The notes: generated by a model from the letters alone, not told the origin. Numbered from the stretch's first letter, positions 33,849 through 43,236 are shown. The stretch: DNA of 64,000 nucleotides from Gracilimonas sp. (GCF_014762685.1 NZ_JABURM010000006.1:546384-610383); one strand, 5' to 3'. Program-made: numbers and translations.

Positions 33849-35170
33849 TCAACCATGGGATACACTGTTTCTTCATTTTTTTGAACTTTAAGTGTAATCC
33901 GTACGGTTGTTCCTTCATTGAGTTCAGAGCGTAAAACAAAAACACTTCCCTTGTGATATTCCTCGATAATACGTTTGGTAAGGCTGAGTCCTAATCCCCA
34001 CCCTCTCTTTTTTGTACTAAAGCCTGGCTTGAAGATATTTTTAACGTTTTTGATATCAATTCCGGTTCCTGAATCCTCAATGTCAATTATTACCTCTCCT
34101 TCCTGTACTTTTGAGGAGATTGAGATATATGAATCGCCTTCTATATCCCGAAGCGAATCCATTGCATTTTTGACCAGGTTTTCAACAGCCCATTGCAGGA
34201 GCTCGGGATTAGCACGAACTGTTGCTTGGGCATTTAGGTTTTTACGCACTTCAATGGCTTTGCCAAGTCGCGGTAATCTTCGCTCCATATACACCATAAC
34301 CTGCTCCAAAACAGGACCTATTTGTAATTTCCTGAGTTCAGGTTCGGAACCTATTTTTCCAAAACGTTCAGCAACACCGCGTAACCGCTGAATATCTCTC
34401 TCAATTTCATTGGCAATATTAACAGCGGTTTCTTCATAGCGATATTCATCTTTTAGAAGTTGTAACCATCCATATAAACTAGAAATGGGGGTGCCTAATT
34501 GGTGAGCGGCTTCTTTCGCCATCCCCACCCATAAATTAGATTGTTCGGAACGAGTGATGCTTCGGTATGTGGTATAACCTATACCAAGGAGCAGGCCTAA
34601 CAGTAATATTTGTATATAAGGGAAGTAGCGAAGCATTTGTACGGTTGGGCTTTCCCCATAATAAACAAACTGAGTAATTTGTCTTTTTTCATCTCCATAT
34701 ACGAAATTGATGGGGTTATTCAGGCTTTTAAGCTCACGCACAAGCTCACGCCGGTTTTCAGGGGTTGCCAGTCGTACTGAATCAATGTTCCTTTGGGCAA
34801 GGATGACATCACTGGAGTCAATAAGAATAGTTGGGATACGAAACCGATCCTGCAGTATGATTTCTTCACTGACAAAATCATTAGAGCTCCGCGTAGCATC
34901 TGCTTCTTCGATCAATGCAATAACACTGTCCGGCACCTCTTTAATGCCCTCAAGTATATCAATGGCTTTCAGCAACATTGTGGTTGCCTGTTCATTTACC
35001 GGCTGGCTGTTAAACTCTATAGCGCGAGTCCAAAGTTCTACACTTGCCCGCTCTTGCTCCAATATTTTTGAAACCAAATATTGATTATAAACCACCGATC
35101 CAATTCCCAAAAAAATGAGCAAAAAGACCAGGATAAGCTTAATCTTATTTGAGGGGACGAAAAGTTTCAT
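33833..35170 (-). CDS. Membrane sensor histidine kinase
   Basis: A 445-residue kinase with two membrane helices (about 9-27 and 183-202) enclosing a roughly 150-residue periplasmic domain of unknown fold. The phosphoacceptor His is in AKEAAHQLGTPISSLYGWLQ (about 221). The catalytic domain shows the N box LVKNAMDSL, the G1 box DSGTGID, the F box GFSTKKRG and the G2 box WGLGLSLTKRI. No response regulator is adjacent. It lies downstream of clpX but behind a strong terminator, so it is probably transcribed separately. Its 3' end overlaps the ECF sigma gene tail to tail. Confidence 0.92.
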   Translation of the reverse strand: MKLFVPSNKIKLILVFLLIFLGIGSVVYNQYLVSKILEQERASVELWTRAIEFNSQPVNEQATTMLLKAIDILEGIKEVPDSVIALIEEADATRSSNDFVSEEIILQDRFRIPTILIDSSDVILAQRNIDSVRLATPENRRELVRELKSLNNPINFVYGDEKRQITQFVYYGESPTVQMLRYFPYIQILLLGLLLGIGYTTYRSITRSEQSNLWVGMAKEAAHQLGTPISSLYGWLQLLKDEYRYEETAVNIANEIERDIQRLRGVAERFGKIGSEPELRKLQIGPVLEQVMVYMERRLPRLGKAIEVRKNLNAQATVRANPELLQWAVENLVKNAMDSLRDIEGDSYISISSKVQEGEVIIDIEDSGTGIDIKNVKNIFKPGFSTKKRGWGLGLSLTKRIIEEYHKGSVFVLRSELNEGTTVRITLKVQKNEETVYPMVDQSPV

Positions 35171-35216
35171 AAGTAAAGGGTAATCCTTTTAGCCAAAAAT
35201 AAAAAGGAAACAGCAT

Positions 35217-35254
35217 AAAAAAGCCTCCCTGATGAATTAACAAAAAGGGAGGCT
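35217..35254 (-). terminator. Terminator of the tig-clpP-clpX operon
   Basis: AGCCTCCCT (35222-35230) pairs perfectly with AGGGAGGCT (35246-35254). On the minus strand it is followed by a T-run (35222-35217). It lies 14 bases after the clpX stop. Confidence 0.9.
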
Positions 35255-35268
35255 ATAATTAGTTTAGC

Positions 35269-36522
35269 TTAAGCAGATGCTTTTTGCTTTTCATAGACCG
35301 GAGGGGCTTGTTTCTCAATAGTCTCTCTGGTGATTACACATCGTGCAATATTTTTCATTGAAGGAAGGGTAAACATGATATCAAGCATGGCGGCTTCCAT
35401 GATGGAACGCAAACCGCGAGCTCCCGTTTTCCGGGCTTTGGCCCTTTTTACGATCGCTTTCAGTGCTTCTTCTTCAATTTCCAGCTCCACGTCTTCCATA
35501 TTAAACAATTTTGTGTATTGCTTAACCAATGCATTTTTAGGAGCGGTTAAAATATCGAGCATGGCATCATCAGAAAGTTCATGAAGCCCTGAGATGACAG
35601 GTAATCGCCCAATAAGTTCAGGAATCAACCCATAATGCTGCAGGTCTTCGGGCTCCACGTGAGTGAAAATCTCCGGATCATCTTTATCGAACTTTACCTG
35701 CTCTTTGGTATGAAATCCCATCACACTGGTAGAAAGCCGGCGAGAAATAATTTGTTCCAAACCGGAAAAAGCACCGCCACAAATAAATAGGATGTTGGAA
35801 GTATCAAGTTGAATAAAACTCTGTTCCGGATGCTTTCTGCCGCCTTTAGGCGGAATGTTTGCCACAGTTCCTTCTAAAATCTTCAGAAGAGCCTGCTGTA
35901 CGCCTTCTCCGCTTACATCACGGGTTATTGAAGGGTTATCACTCTTGCGGGCCACCTTGTCCACCTCGTCAATATATACGATTCCGCGTTTTGCACGCTC
36001 AACATCGTAATCGGCAGATTGTAAAAGATTGCTTAGAATACTTTCCACATCCTCACCAACATATCCGGCTTCCGTTAATACAGTGGCATCGGCTATCGTG
36101 AAAGGAACATCAATAATACGAGCAAGGGTGCGGGCTAAAAGCGTCTTACCACTTCCGGTTGGCCCAAGCAACATAATGTTAGACTTTTCAATCTGAGTAT
36201 CATCAATTTCAGCACTTTCTGCAGAAATACGCTTATAGTGATTGTAAACGGCAACGGAGAGGGTTTTTTTAGCGAGTTCCTGCCCAATTACGTAATCGTC
36301 AAGCTTATTTTTGATCTCAACGGGCTTGAGCATCGGTTTATAGCTTTTTTCCCTGCGGCGGGCAAGCGATGCCAAATCACTTTCAATAATACTTGAAGCG
36401 TCTTCCACGCAACGGTCACAAATATAAACTCCGGGACCGGCTACCATACTGTTCACTTCCAGGCTGGAGCGACTGCAAAATGAACAGTGTACAATATCGC
36501 TGTTTTTATCTTTTTCGCTCAT
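35269..36522 (-). CDS. clpX: ClpX, ATPase subunit of Clp protease
   Basis: A 417-residue AAA+ unfoldase that feeds substrates to ClpP. The N-terminal zinc domain has HCSFCSRS and YICDRC (four Cys). Walker A is GPTGSGKT, Walker B VYIDEVDK, sensor/pore elements include GYVGED, and the IGF-like ClpP-docking region reads [12 protein letters not shown]. The C-terminal small domain has [19 protein letters not shown]. It is the third gene of tig-clpP-clpX and is followed by a strong terminator. Confidence 0.97.
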   Translation of the reverse strand: MSEKDKNSDIVHCSFCSRSSLEVNSMVAGPGVYICDRCVEDASSIIESDLASLARRREKSYKPMLKPVEIKNKLDDYVIGQELAKKTLSVAVYNHYKRISAESAEIDDTQIEKSNIMLLGPTGSGKTLLARTLARIIDVPFTIADATVLTEAGYVGEDVESILSNLLQSADYDVERAKRGIVYIDEVDKVARKSDNPSITRDVSGEGVQQALLKILEGTVANIPPKGGRKHPEQSFIQLDTSNILFICGGAFSGLEQIISRRLSTSVMGFHTKEQVKFDKDDPEIFTHVEPEDLQHYGLIPELIGRLPVISGLHELSDDAMLDILTAPKNALVKQYTKLFNMEDVELEIEEEALKAIVKRAKARKTGARGLRSIMEAAMLDIMFTLPSMKNIARCVITRETIEKQAPPVYEKQKASA

Positions 36523-36550
36523 AACAAGCTAAATTTAATGAAAATGCCGG

Positions 36551-37204
36551 TTATTTAGAACCATTAGGTTTAGAAAGTACATTATCAACCAAGCCATAGT
36601 CTTTAGCTTCAGTTGCTGTCAACCATTTATTGCGGTCTGAATCTTCCATAATTTGTTCCACTGAGTTACCACTGTGATCAGCTAAAATCTGGCTTAATTC
36701 TTTTTTAACCCTAATAATTTCACGGGCTTCAATTTCAATGTCGCTGGCTTGTCCCTGGGTTCCGCCAAGAGGTTGGTGAATCATAACCCGGGAGTGCGGC
36801 AGACAATTTCTTTTCCCTTTGGTTCCGGCTGTTAAAAGTACAGCTCCCATGCTTGCCGCCATTCCCATGCAGGTTGTAGATACATCACATTTAATATGCT
36901 GAATAGTGTCATAAATAGCCAAACCGGCAGATACTACACCTCCCGGACTGTTAATATAAAAGCTAATGTCTTTTTCAGGGTCTTCTGATTCCAGGAACAA
37001 CAGCTGAGCCATAATGGAACTTGCTACAGCATCATTTACGGCAGACCCAAGAATAATAATCCGGTCTTTAAGCAGGCGTGAATAAATATCATAAGCACGT
37101 TCTCCCCGGCTGGTTGTTTCAACCACCATAGGCACCAGGTTATTTTGGATAGGTTTCACTGAATCTAAATTTGGATCTTCAAAAAGAGGTTGCTTAGTAA
37201 TCAT
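36551..37204 (-). CDS. clpP: ClpP protease proteolytic subunit
   Basis: A 217-residue serine peptidase forming the tetradecameric chamber of ClpXP/ClpAP. The catalytic Ser is in [17 protein letters not shown] and the His in [20 protein letters not shown]; the Asp lies further on. [13 protein letters not shown] and [19 protein letters not shown] are family signatures. It lies between tig and clpX with spacers of 18 and 28 bases. Confidence 0.97.
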   Translation of the reverse strand: MITKQPLFEDPNLDSVKPIQNNLVPMVVETTSRGERAYDIYSRLLKDRIIILGSAVNDAVASSIMAQLLFLESEDPEKDISFYINSPGGVVSAGLAIYDTIQHIKCDVSTTCMGMAASMGAVLLTAGTKGKRNCLPHSRVMIHQPLGGTQGQASDIEIEAREIIRVKKELSQILADHSGNSVEQIMEDSDRNKWLTATEAKDYGLVDNVLSKPNGSK

Positions 37205-37222
37205 GTTGTCCTGAATAATCGG

Positions 37223-38518
37223 TTATTTGTTCTTCTTGTCTTTCTTTTCCTGCAATTCCCGGTATTTGTCTTTGCCAATTTCTTTGATAGCTACTTTATC
37301 CTGTAGTATATCAAATACTTTATTTTCGCGAATACTGCTTCGAAGTTGTTCCAGCATTTGAGGCTGTTGCGCATAATATTGCTTCAGCTGATCAAGGGCA
37401 ACGCCATATCGTGCTGCCTCCACACCGAGATGTTCATCGATATCTTCGGGTTTTATTTCGATTTCTTCAAATATTTCTTGCAATTTTTGGCTTATAAACG
37501 ACCACTTAGCCTCACGCACCGCCCTATCCTTCATGCCGGCTTTATATTGTTCGGCATCAAAATGCTCGGGAAGTTCTCCGCCTTGCTGCTGTTTCAACTG
37601 ATCAACATAAGAACCCTGAATTTGTGCCACAAAAGTTTCGGGAACTTCGAAGTCATGTTCTTCAACAAGAGCATCAGCAACATCATTCTTAAATAAATCT
37701 TCTGCAGTTTGATCGTAATACTGCTGCATCCGGCTTTTGATATAGCTTCTAAACTCATCCTCATTGTCGGCTTCGCCGTTACTTTGTTCTTTGATGAGCT
37801 GATCGTTTAACTCAGCTTTGTGAAGTTTCTGGACTTTCTTGACTGTAACGCGGAAGCGGTCAATTTCATCGCCTTCCCCCATTTTCATGTCAACGACATC
37901 ACCGGGTTTTTTTCCGGTTAATTCTTTGCGAAACTCTTTGGCACCTTCTTGACGTAAATCAATTTCCTGATTTTCATCTACTTCTCCGTCAACCGGATTT
38001 CCATCTTTATCCAAAGTAACAACATCAACAATCAGCTTGGATTTTTCTTCTGCTTTTTCATCTACTTCTTCCCAGTTGCCTTCTCTTTCGAGTGTACGCT
38101 CTATTTCTTCATCCACCTCTTCCTCAGTTACATCGTGAACCATTTTGTTCACCTTGATTTTGGAGAGGTCAGAAATTTCAACTTCCGGTTTTGAGCCAAT
38201 TTTGAATTTTACTTCCAATTGGTCGTTTTCCCACGTAAAGTCAAGCATTTCAGTTTCGCCAACCGGTTCATATTCAGGAACGACTTCTTTTTCGAAGTAC
38301 TTCTGAATGATATTACTGATTTCTTCTTGTTCTATTTCTTTACCAAACCGCTTTTTAACGATGCCCATTGGTACTTTTCCGGGACGGAATCCGGGCAATT
38401 GAATTTGGCTTTTATATTTTTTGTAAGCCTTATCGAAGTCCTCTTGAAGATCTTCTCTTTTTGCTTTTAAAGTAACTTCTTTGTCTACTGATGTGAGCTC
38501 TTCTACAGAAATGTCCAC
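37223..38518 (-). CDS. tig: Trigger factor
   Basis: A 431-residue ribosome-associated chaperone. The N-terminal ribosome-binding signature is LPGFRPGKVPMGIVKKRFG (about 41-59). A PPIase-like middle domain follows (about 160-245), with divergent sequence (KEFRKELTGKKPGDVV). The C-terminal helical arms run from about 250 to the end. The start codon is GTG (38518), with no ATG nearby in frame. It heads the tig-clpP-clpX operon, and tRNA-Leu lies just upstream on the same strand. Confidence 0.95.
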   Translation of the reverse strand: MDISVEELTSVDKEVTLKAKREDLQEDFDKAYKKYKSQIQLPGFRPGKVPMGIVKKRFGKEIEQEEISNIIQKYFEKEVVPEYEPVGETEMLDFTWENDQLEVKFKIGSKPEVEISDLSKIKVNKMVHDVTEEEVDEEIERTLEREGNWEEVDEKAEEKSKLIVDVVTLDKDGNPVDGEVDENQEIDLRQEGAKEFRKELTGKKPGDVVDMKMGEGDEIDRFRVTVKKVQKLHKAELNDQLIKEQSNGEADNEDEFRSYIKSRMQQYYDQTAEDLFKNDVADALVEEHDFEVPETFVAQIQGSYVDQLKQQQGGELPEHFDAEQYKAGMKDRAVREAKWSFISQKLQEIFEEIEIKPEDIDEHLGVEAARYGVALDQLKQYYAQQPQMLEQLRSSIRENKVFDILQDKVAIKEIGKDKYRELQEKKDKKNK

Positions 38519-38588
38519 GTGTTCTCCGCTTTAATTAACTAAATTCAATAAATGAACAGGGTTTCAATTTTTATTAACAGGAAGGAAG

Positions 38589-38672
38589 TACGAGAGGGGG
38601 GACTCGAACCCCCACATCGGTTAAGATACTAGATCCTAAATCTAGCGCGTCTACCAATTCCGCCACTCTCGC
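38589..38672 (-). tRNA. tRNA-Leu (UAG)
   Basis: An 84-base type II tRNA. Acceptor GCGAGAG pairs with CTCTCGT (one G-U) and is followed by discriminator A. The D-arm contains GGCGGAATTGGTAGACGC, typical of leucine tRNAs. Anticodon stem CTAGA/TCTAG has loop TTTAGGA (anticodon TAG), then a variable arm and GGTTCGAGTCC. CCA is not encoded. It is upstream of tig on the same strand. Confidence 0.97.
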
Positions 38673-38687
38673 AAAATTCAGAGCTTG

Positions 38688-38718
38688 CAAAGATAAGGGT
38701 TTAAACTTCTGAATTCAA
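38688..38718 (-). promoter_or_regulatory. Bacteroidota-type promoter of tRNA-Leu
   Basis: On the minus strand, TTG (38718-38716), a 20-base spacer and TATCTTTG (38695-38688) match the -33/-7 pattern of the Bacteroidota primary sigma factor. The -7 octamer is identical to that before tRNA-Lys. It may also serve tig. Confidence 0.7.
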
Positions 38719-38826
38719 CCAAATTGACTCAGAAAGTGTTGCTTGAAGAGATCTTAATATAATCCTGTAAATGGAGCAGAAAAAGCATTGGAATTTGGAG
38801 CATGAAATATAGAATTTTGGATCATC

Positions 38827-39168
38827 ATGTATAAAAACCTTCGCCTGCTTTATATCACAACATCAGACAAAAATGAAGCCCGGAAAATAGGCCGTGCTTT
38901 GGTTGAAAAAAACCTTGTGGCCTGTGCAAATATTATTGATGGGATGCAGTCTGTCTACAAATGGAATGGGGAAATTCAGGAAGATGATGAATGCATACTC
39001 ATTGTTAAAACCCATTATTCCAGGGTCAGAAAAGTAACCCGACTTATCAAGGAGATGCATAGCTACGAGTGTCCGTGCGTGATTTCGTTTACCATAACGG
39101 AAGACGAAGGAAATGAAGAGTACTTGCAATGGCTCGAAAAAACGTCGAAGCAACCGTTTGAACTTTAG
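38827..39168 (+). CDS. cutA: CutA-like divalent-cation tolerance protein
   Basis: A 113-residue CutA1 protein, a very stable trimer with a ferredoxin-like fold. Signatures are LLYITTSDKNEARKIGRALV, KNLVACANIIDGMQSVYKW and the C-terminal YLQWLE. CutA was linked to copper tolerance in Escherichia coli, but its role remains debated. It stands alone, divergent from the tRNA-Leu/tig operon and convergent with the cysH-type gene. Confidence 0.94.
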   Translation: MYKNLRLLYITTSDKNEARKIGRALVEKNLVACANIIDGMQSVYKWNGEIQEDDECILIVKTHYSRVRKVTRLIKEMHSYECPCVISFTITEDEGNEEYLQWLEKTSKQPFEL

Positions 39169-39196
39169 CAATTAATATGCGAGAGGGTCAAATTTA

Positions 39197-39856
39197 TTAC
39201 CAATGCAATCCGCATTCGGTTTTATCAGAATCACCCCAGCGCCCATCACGTCCATCCCCCTTTGTAGTGCAATGAGTACAGCCAATGGAGTGGAAGCCAA
39301 AGCGCTCTAAAGGATGACGCGGAATACCATAACTTTCAAAATAATCATCCACCATTTCGGGTGTCCAGTCTATAAGGGGATAAAAGCGATGCAGATCATC
39401 ACGTTGCTGAAGGATTTCGAGTTCGCTTCGGTAGCTGTTTTGGTAGCCAATTAATCCGGATATCCAAACCTCGTGATTAGCTTTTATTTTTTCGAGCGGC
39501 TCAACTTTGTTGTAGTGGCAACATAAATCTGGATTCGACTTCCAAAGTTTTTCTTTCTTAGTGATGCTGTGTTTTTCCTTATCGGGAACATGTTCTATGA
39601 CATTGATCCCATATCGTTCAATAAGTCGATTTTTATATTTCAGCGTTTCCGGGAAAAGATGTCCGGTATTAATAAAATGAATGGGATGATTCTGACGAAT
39701 ACGACTGATCATGTGAATCAACAATGCAGAAGTGGTTCCGAAAGAAGTTGTAATGAGGACCTTATCCTGATATTTGTTCAGGATATGGGCAATCCTGACA
39801 TCATTGTGAGCTGCAAAAAGCAACTTATTTATTTGTTTTACCCGAAGAGATTCCAT
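39197..39856 (-). CDS. cysH: Adenylyl-sulfate reductase (CysH, iron-sulfur type)
   Basis: A 219-residue assimilatory reductase that turns APS (or PAPS) into sulfite with thioredoxin. The PP-loop-like region reads VLITTSFGTTSALLIHMI, and the C-terminus has the redox motif ECGLH. Cys pairs LCCHYNKVEPL and GCTHCT give the CC...CxxC set that binds a [4Fe-4S] cluster, which marks the APS-using bacterial class rather than cluster-free PAPS reductases. No other sulfate-assimilation genes (cysD, cysN, cysI) are near it. Monocistronic. Confidence 0.92.
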   Translation of the reverse strand: MESLRVKQINKLLFAAHNDVRIAHILNKYQDKVLITTSFGTTSALLIHMISRIRQNHPIHFINTGHLFPETLKYKNRLIERYGINVIEHVPDKEKHSITKKEKLWKSNPDLCCHYNKVEPLEKIKANHEVWISGLIGYQNSYRSELEILQQRDDLHRFYPLIDWTPEMVDDYFESYGIPRHPLERFGFHSIGCTHCTTKGDGRDGRWGDSDKTECGLHW

Positions 39857-40026
39857 GCTTCATTATCTTACATTCAAAAGGTTTTTTCAATAGCTGGATT
39901 CAGAAAAGTACATTTAATTTTTTGCAAGCGCTTTTTTACCACATGAAGGTATAATCTTGATAAGATTTTTTGATTTCGTAATATCAAGATCGTCAAATTG
40001 TCTATTTTATAAAGAAAAAACGCACT

Positions 40027-40785
40027 ATGGTTTTGACGCAAAAGCGTATATCTGAACAAATTTTATGGACGACTATTAATCGTCCCGATGCCCGAAATGC
40101 TATTGACTTTGAGGTGATGGAAAAATTAGAGTCTTTGGTTGATGAAGTTGAACGGGATGAGGAGATTCGGGTTTTAATTCTAAGCGGAGCCGGAAAAAAA
40201 TCGTTTGTATCGGGAGGGGATTTAAAGAAGTTTCATACCATCAAATCTAAAGACAAGGCGATAGAAAAGGCCAAACGAATGCAGCAATTATTGACTCGCA
40301 TTGAAGAACTTCCCTGCTGGACCGTTGCTCATATAAATGGAGATGCGTACGGTGGAGGCATCGAACTGATGCTGGCTTTTGATTTCAGAGTATCCGTACC
40401 GGATGCTAAATTTGGTTTCACTCAAGGTCGCTTTTACTTGGTTCCGGGCTGGGGAGGACTAACAAGACTGGTAGAAAAAGTTGGCCGCGCTAAAGCTCTG
40501 GAATGGCTGGGTAAATCTGAAGTTCTTTCCACCAATATCGTATTAGCTTATGACTTGATTGAACACATTCTACCAGGGAATTCACCGGAGAAAGAAACCC
40601 TTGAATGGGCAGAAAATTTTACTAAAAACGACCGAAAGTTTATCCGGGTTTTGAAACAGGGAGCTATGCGGTTTTCAGTCCACCGAGAACAGGCTTTGGA
40701 GGCTGAAATCGCACCATTTTCTGAACTTTGGGTGGATGAACAGCATGTTAGCAGAGTGGAGAAGTTTATGAATAAGAAAGGATAA
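40027..40785 (+). CDS. Enoyl-CoA hydratase/isomerase family protein
   Basis: A 252-residue crotonase-fold protein. The oxyanion-hole segments are SGAGKKSFVSGGDLKKFH and INGDAYGGGIELMLAFDF, and VPGWGGLTRLVEKVGRAKA is the family helix. Where classical hydratases carry the first catalytic Glu (PE before the LIPGAGG-like turn), this protein reads FTQGRFYLVPGWGG. Hydratase activity is therefore doubtful, and an isomerase, thioesterase or decarboxylase role is possible. No beta-oxidation genes are adjacent. Confidence 0.85.
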   Translation: MVLTQKRISEQILWTTINRPDARNAIDFEVMEKLESLVDEVERDEEIRVLILSGAGKKSFVSGGDLKKFHTIKSKDKAIEKAKRMQQLLTRIEELPCWTVAHINGDAYGGGIELMLAFDFRVSVPDAKFGFTQGRFYLVPGWGGLTRLVEKVGRAKALEWLGKSEVLSTNIVLAYDLIEHILPGNSPEKETLEWAENFTKNDRKFIRVLKQGAMRFSVHREQALEAEIAPFSELWVDEQHVSRVEKFMNKKG

Positions 40786-40861
40786 GAGGTTTAAATTGCC
40801 AAGTCTTTAAAATACCCCAAGCCTTTTCTTTAAAAAGAGGTATTCATTATTTTGACCTATC

Positions 40862-41254
40862 ATGTTATCGGAAACCGCCTACCAAATTCTGGATTACTTC
40901 TTCGTTATCTTTCACTTTTCGTTGATCCTCTTCAACCTCACAGGGTGGATATGGCAGAAAACCAGAAAGCTTCACTTATACGTAATATCAGTTACTATTT
41001 TTTCGTGGATTGGACTGGGTTTTTTTTATGGATGGGGTTACTGTCCCTGTACCGATTGGCATTGGCAGGTAAAGCGTGAACTGGGCGAAACCGGACTTCC
41101 TGCTTCGTATATAAAATATTATCTGGATCAGTTGTTTGGGTTTAGCTGGGATTCTCTTACTGTGGACATTTTAGTGGCGGTATTGGGAGTCGGGGCTTTG
41201 TTGGTTTCAATTGTTATGAATTATAGGGATAAGAAAACACAAAAAAACCAGTAA
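40862..41254 (+). CDS. DUF2784 family small membrane protein
   Basis: A 130-residue protein with three to four helices (about 8-27, 39-57 and 100-119). Between helices two and three lies a conserved-looking WGYCPCTDWHWQVKRELGE then SYIKYYLDQLFG, the pattern I associate with DUF2784. Function is unknown for the family. The Cys-x-Cys next to the membrane could bind metal or form a disulfide. Its stop codon lies inside the stem of the terminator that follows. Confidence 0.7.
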   Translation: MLSETAYQILDYFFVIFHFSLILFNLTGWIWQKTRKLHLYVISVTIFSWIGLGFFYGWGYCPCTDWHWQVKRELGETGLPASYIKYYLDQLFGFSWDSLTVDILVAVLGVGALLVSIVMNYRDKKTQKNQ

Positions 41255-41279
41255 GGGCATATCGCATACGCCCCTACTG
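41241..41279. terminator. Bidirectional terminator between convergent genes
   Basis: CCAGTAAGGGC pairs with GCCCCTACTGG (41247-41279, one mismatch). The A-run at 41241-41246 serves as T-tract for the minus-strand DUF2911 gene, and a T-rich stretch follows on the plus side. The TAA of the plus-strand gene lies within the left arm. Confidence 0.8.
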
Positions 41280-41313
41280 GTTGGTTACTTAGATGAAAAG
41301 TGATCAGTAAAAA

Positions 41314-42450
41314 TTACTCGATCACGAAATCTGAAGAATAAAGAGTATCTCCCCAGATCAAATTAATTCTTCCGCCTTCATCGGTTTCCTCAACCGTAAT
41401 GGTGAAGGCTTCAGTTACTTCATCCTGGGTTGAAACTTCCATAGGAACCCGGCCTAAATCACGGGACTCATCATAAGAATTTCCGTTTTGCCCGGTTTGA
41501 GCATTGATGATCAGTGTTCCGCCATCTGGTTCCGGGATGGAGAAAAGCGTGTACTCGCCGGCCGGCACTTCAAGGTCTCCAAAGCGGAGGTCATTTGAAG
41601 TGTAAAAGTGCGTGGCACGATTCGCCCCAGTTCTCCAGACTTCACCATAGGGCACTACTCCGCCAAATAATTCACGATCTCGTTTTTGGGGTGAGCCGAA
41701 ATCAACACGGAAATCAGTGTCCTTAAAGGAGAACTCGGCACTCACAGCTCCTGATAATTCACCGATAGGATTATTTGCAAATCGAGAGCTAAGGGCGTCT
41801 ATGTCAAGTTCGGCCACACGATGAACTTTTAGTTTTCGGGTGGTAAGTCCGGCATCAAGAAATTCGAGATTACCTTCGGGGTTTACATTTACGCCCATAA
41901 CTCCGCGGAAAGGATGCCGGATGGTCATGGAGTCATCTTCAATGGCAACTATAACAAAATTAGAAATTCGATTACCGCTCAGCATAGGCTGATTTACTGA
42001 GTCTTGTCCGGTTTCTGCAGCGTGGTTGAAAGCCACTTCAAATGGCCAATGGACCATATCAATAAAAGGAAGCACTCCTTCCTGATATGGAGCCATATAG
42101 CTTGTCATCTCATTATCACGCATTACTTCTATCGCCAGGCTGTCACCCGAGCGTATAATAGTTTGGCCAATAGCTCCTTCTCCCGTAAAGCCGGTAGTTG
42201 GAGGATAGTCCGTACGAACCATCTCTTTGATGCCCCCGGTCTCGTCAAGGTCCAGATGATAGGTGGAAAACCTGGTTTCGGGACTTCTTAGAATTACCTG
42301 TGCAGTAATACTTGAGTCCGTTTTATGGAGTTGTTCAACGGCCAAAGTGTCGCTGCCGAGTAAGGTTACAAATGCAGCATTATCAGAATCAGAAGTGCTG
42401 CATGCTGCAAAAAGAGTTGCAAGTAAGAGAGTAATAAATAAGTTTTTCAT
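41314..42450 (-). CDS. DUF2911-containing lipoprotein
   Basis: A 378-residue lipoprotein: signal LFITLLLATLFAAC with a Cys at the lipobox. Residues about 30-215 are a beta-rich region without a family I recognise. Residues about 225-378 match DUF2911 (FGSPQKRDRELFGGVVPYGE, VWRTGANRATHFYTSNDL, VPAGEYTLFSIPE, LIWGDTLYSSDF). The function of DUF2911 is unknown. It is common in Bacteroidota-type genomes and is extracytoplasmic. Monocistronic. Confidence 0.85.
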   Translation of the reverse strand: MKNLFITLLLATLFAACSTSDSDNAAFVTLLGSDTLAVEQLHKTDSSITAQVILRSPETRFSTYHLDLDETGGIKEMVRTDYPPTTGFTGEGAIGQTIIRSGDSLAIEVMRDNEMTSYMAPYQEGVLPFIDMVHWPFEVAFNHAAETGQDSVNQPMLSGNRISNFVIVAIEDDSMTIRHPFRGVMGVNVNPEGNLEFLDAGLTTRKLKVHRVAELDIDALSSRFANNPIGELSGAVSAEFSFKDTDFRVDFGSPQKRDRELFGGVVPYGEVWRTGANRATHFYTSNDLRFGDLEVPAGEYTLFSIPEPDGGTLIINAQTGQNGNSYDESRDLGRVPMEVSTQDEVTEAFTITVEETDEGGRINLIWGDTLYSSDFVIE

Positions 42451-42539
42451 GATACTCTAAATGATTTAATTTAGGTTAAAATCTATTTTAAAATCTTTAA
42501 ACCGTCAAATAAAAGGCATTAAAGTTTGAAAGCAGAAAA

Positions 42540-43172
42540 TTATTCTTCGGATGCAATTTTTGAAAGTGCTTCTACAAAAACCTGAACCGGCTGTGCTCCT
42601 GAAAGGCCGTACTTATTGTTAATGTAAAAGAACGGGACTCCCTGAACACCTATACGATGTGCCTCTTCAATATCTTGAACTACTTTGTCTGAGTAAGTAT
42701 TATTTTGAAGTGCTTCCCGGACTTTGCTTTCATCTAATCCGGCGCTAACAGCTAAATCTGATAACACTTCTTCCTTACCAATATGTTTTCCTTCTACAAA
42801 ATATGCAGAAAGCAGGGCTTCCTTCATTTCGTTTTGTCTACCTACTTCTTTTGCAAGATGAATGAGTTGATGGGCATTAAAAGAATTAGTTGGCTTTACT
42901 TCATCCATGTGATAATCAAGCCCGGCACTGGATGCCATATCCACCACATTGGCATTCATTTGTATTGCCCAATTCCGGTCCCGCCCATATTTTTTGGCCA
43001 GCGTATCGTAGATGTCCAGGTTGGAATCTACCGGCGCATTGGGATCCAATTCAAAGCTTTTCCAGGTTATATCAACCTTCAGATCCGGGAGTTGCACTAA
43101 TGCTTTTTCAAGATGTTTTTTACCTATATAACAAAAGGGACAAACTACATCTGACCAAATTTCAATTTTCAT
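42540..43172 (-). CDS. DsbA-family (FrnE-like) oxidoreductase
   Basis: A cytosolic thioredoxin-fold protein of about 210 residues with inserted helical domain. The product begins MKIEIWSDVVCPFCYIGKK, so the active site is CPFC. The cis-Pro loop is GVQGVPFFYINNKYGLSGAQ. FrnE-like proteins are disulfide oxidoreductases or isomerases active in oxidative-stress responses or polyketide tailoring. I chose ATG 43172 because the family begins with this strand; ATG 43187 would add five residues. Two genes on the same strand lie upstream at a distance, and co-transcription is uncertain. Confidence 0.9.
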   Translation of the reverse strand: MKIEIWSDVVCPFCYIGKKHLEKALVQLPDLKVDITWKSFELDPNAPVDSNLDIYDTLAKKYGRDRNWAIQMNANVVDMASSAGLDYHMDEVKPTNSFNAHQLIHLAKEVGRQNEMKEALLSAYFVEGKHIGKEEVLSDLAVSAGLDESKVREALQNNTYSDKVVQDIEEAHRIGVQGVPFFYINNKYGLSGAQPVQVFVEALSKIASEE

Positions 43173-43236
43173 TCTGATATTTTTCATTAATGGTATAATT
43201 ATAACTCATTCAAGAATCAGAAGGTTCAGAATGATT

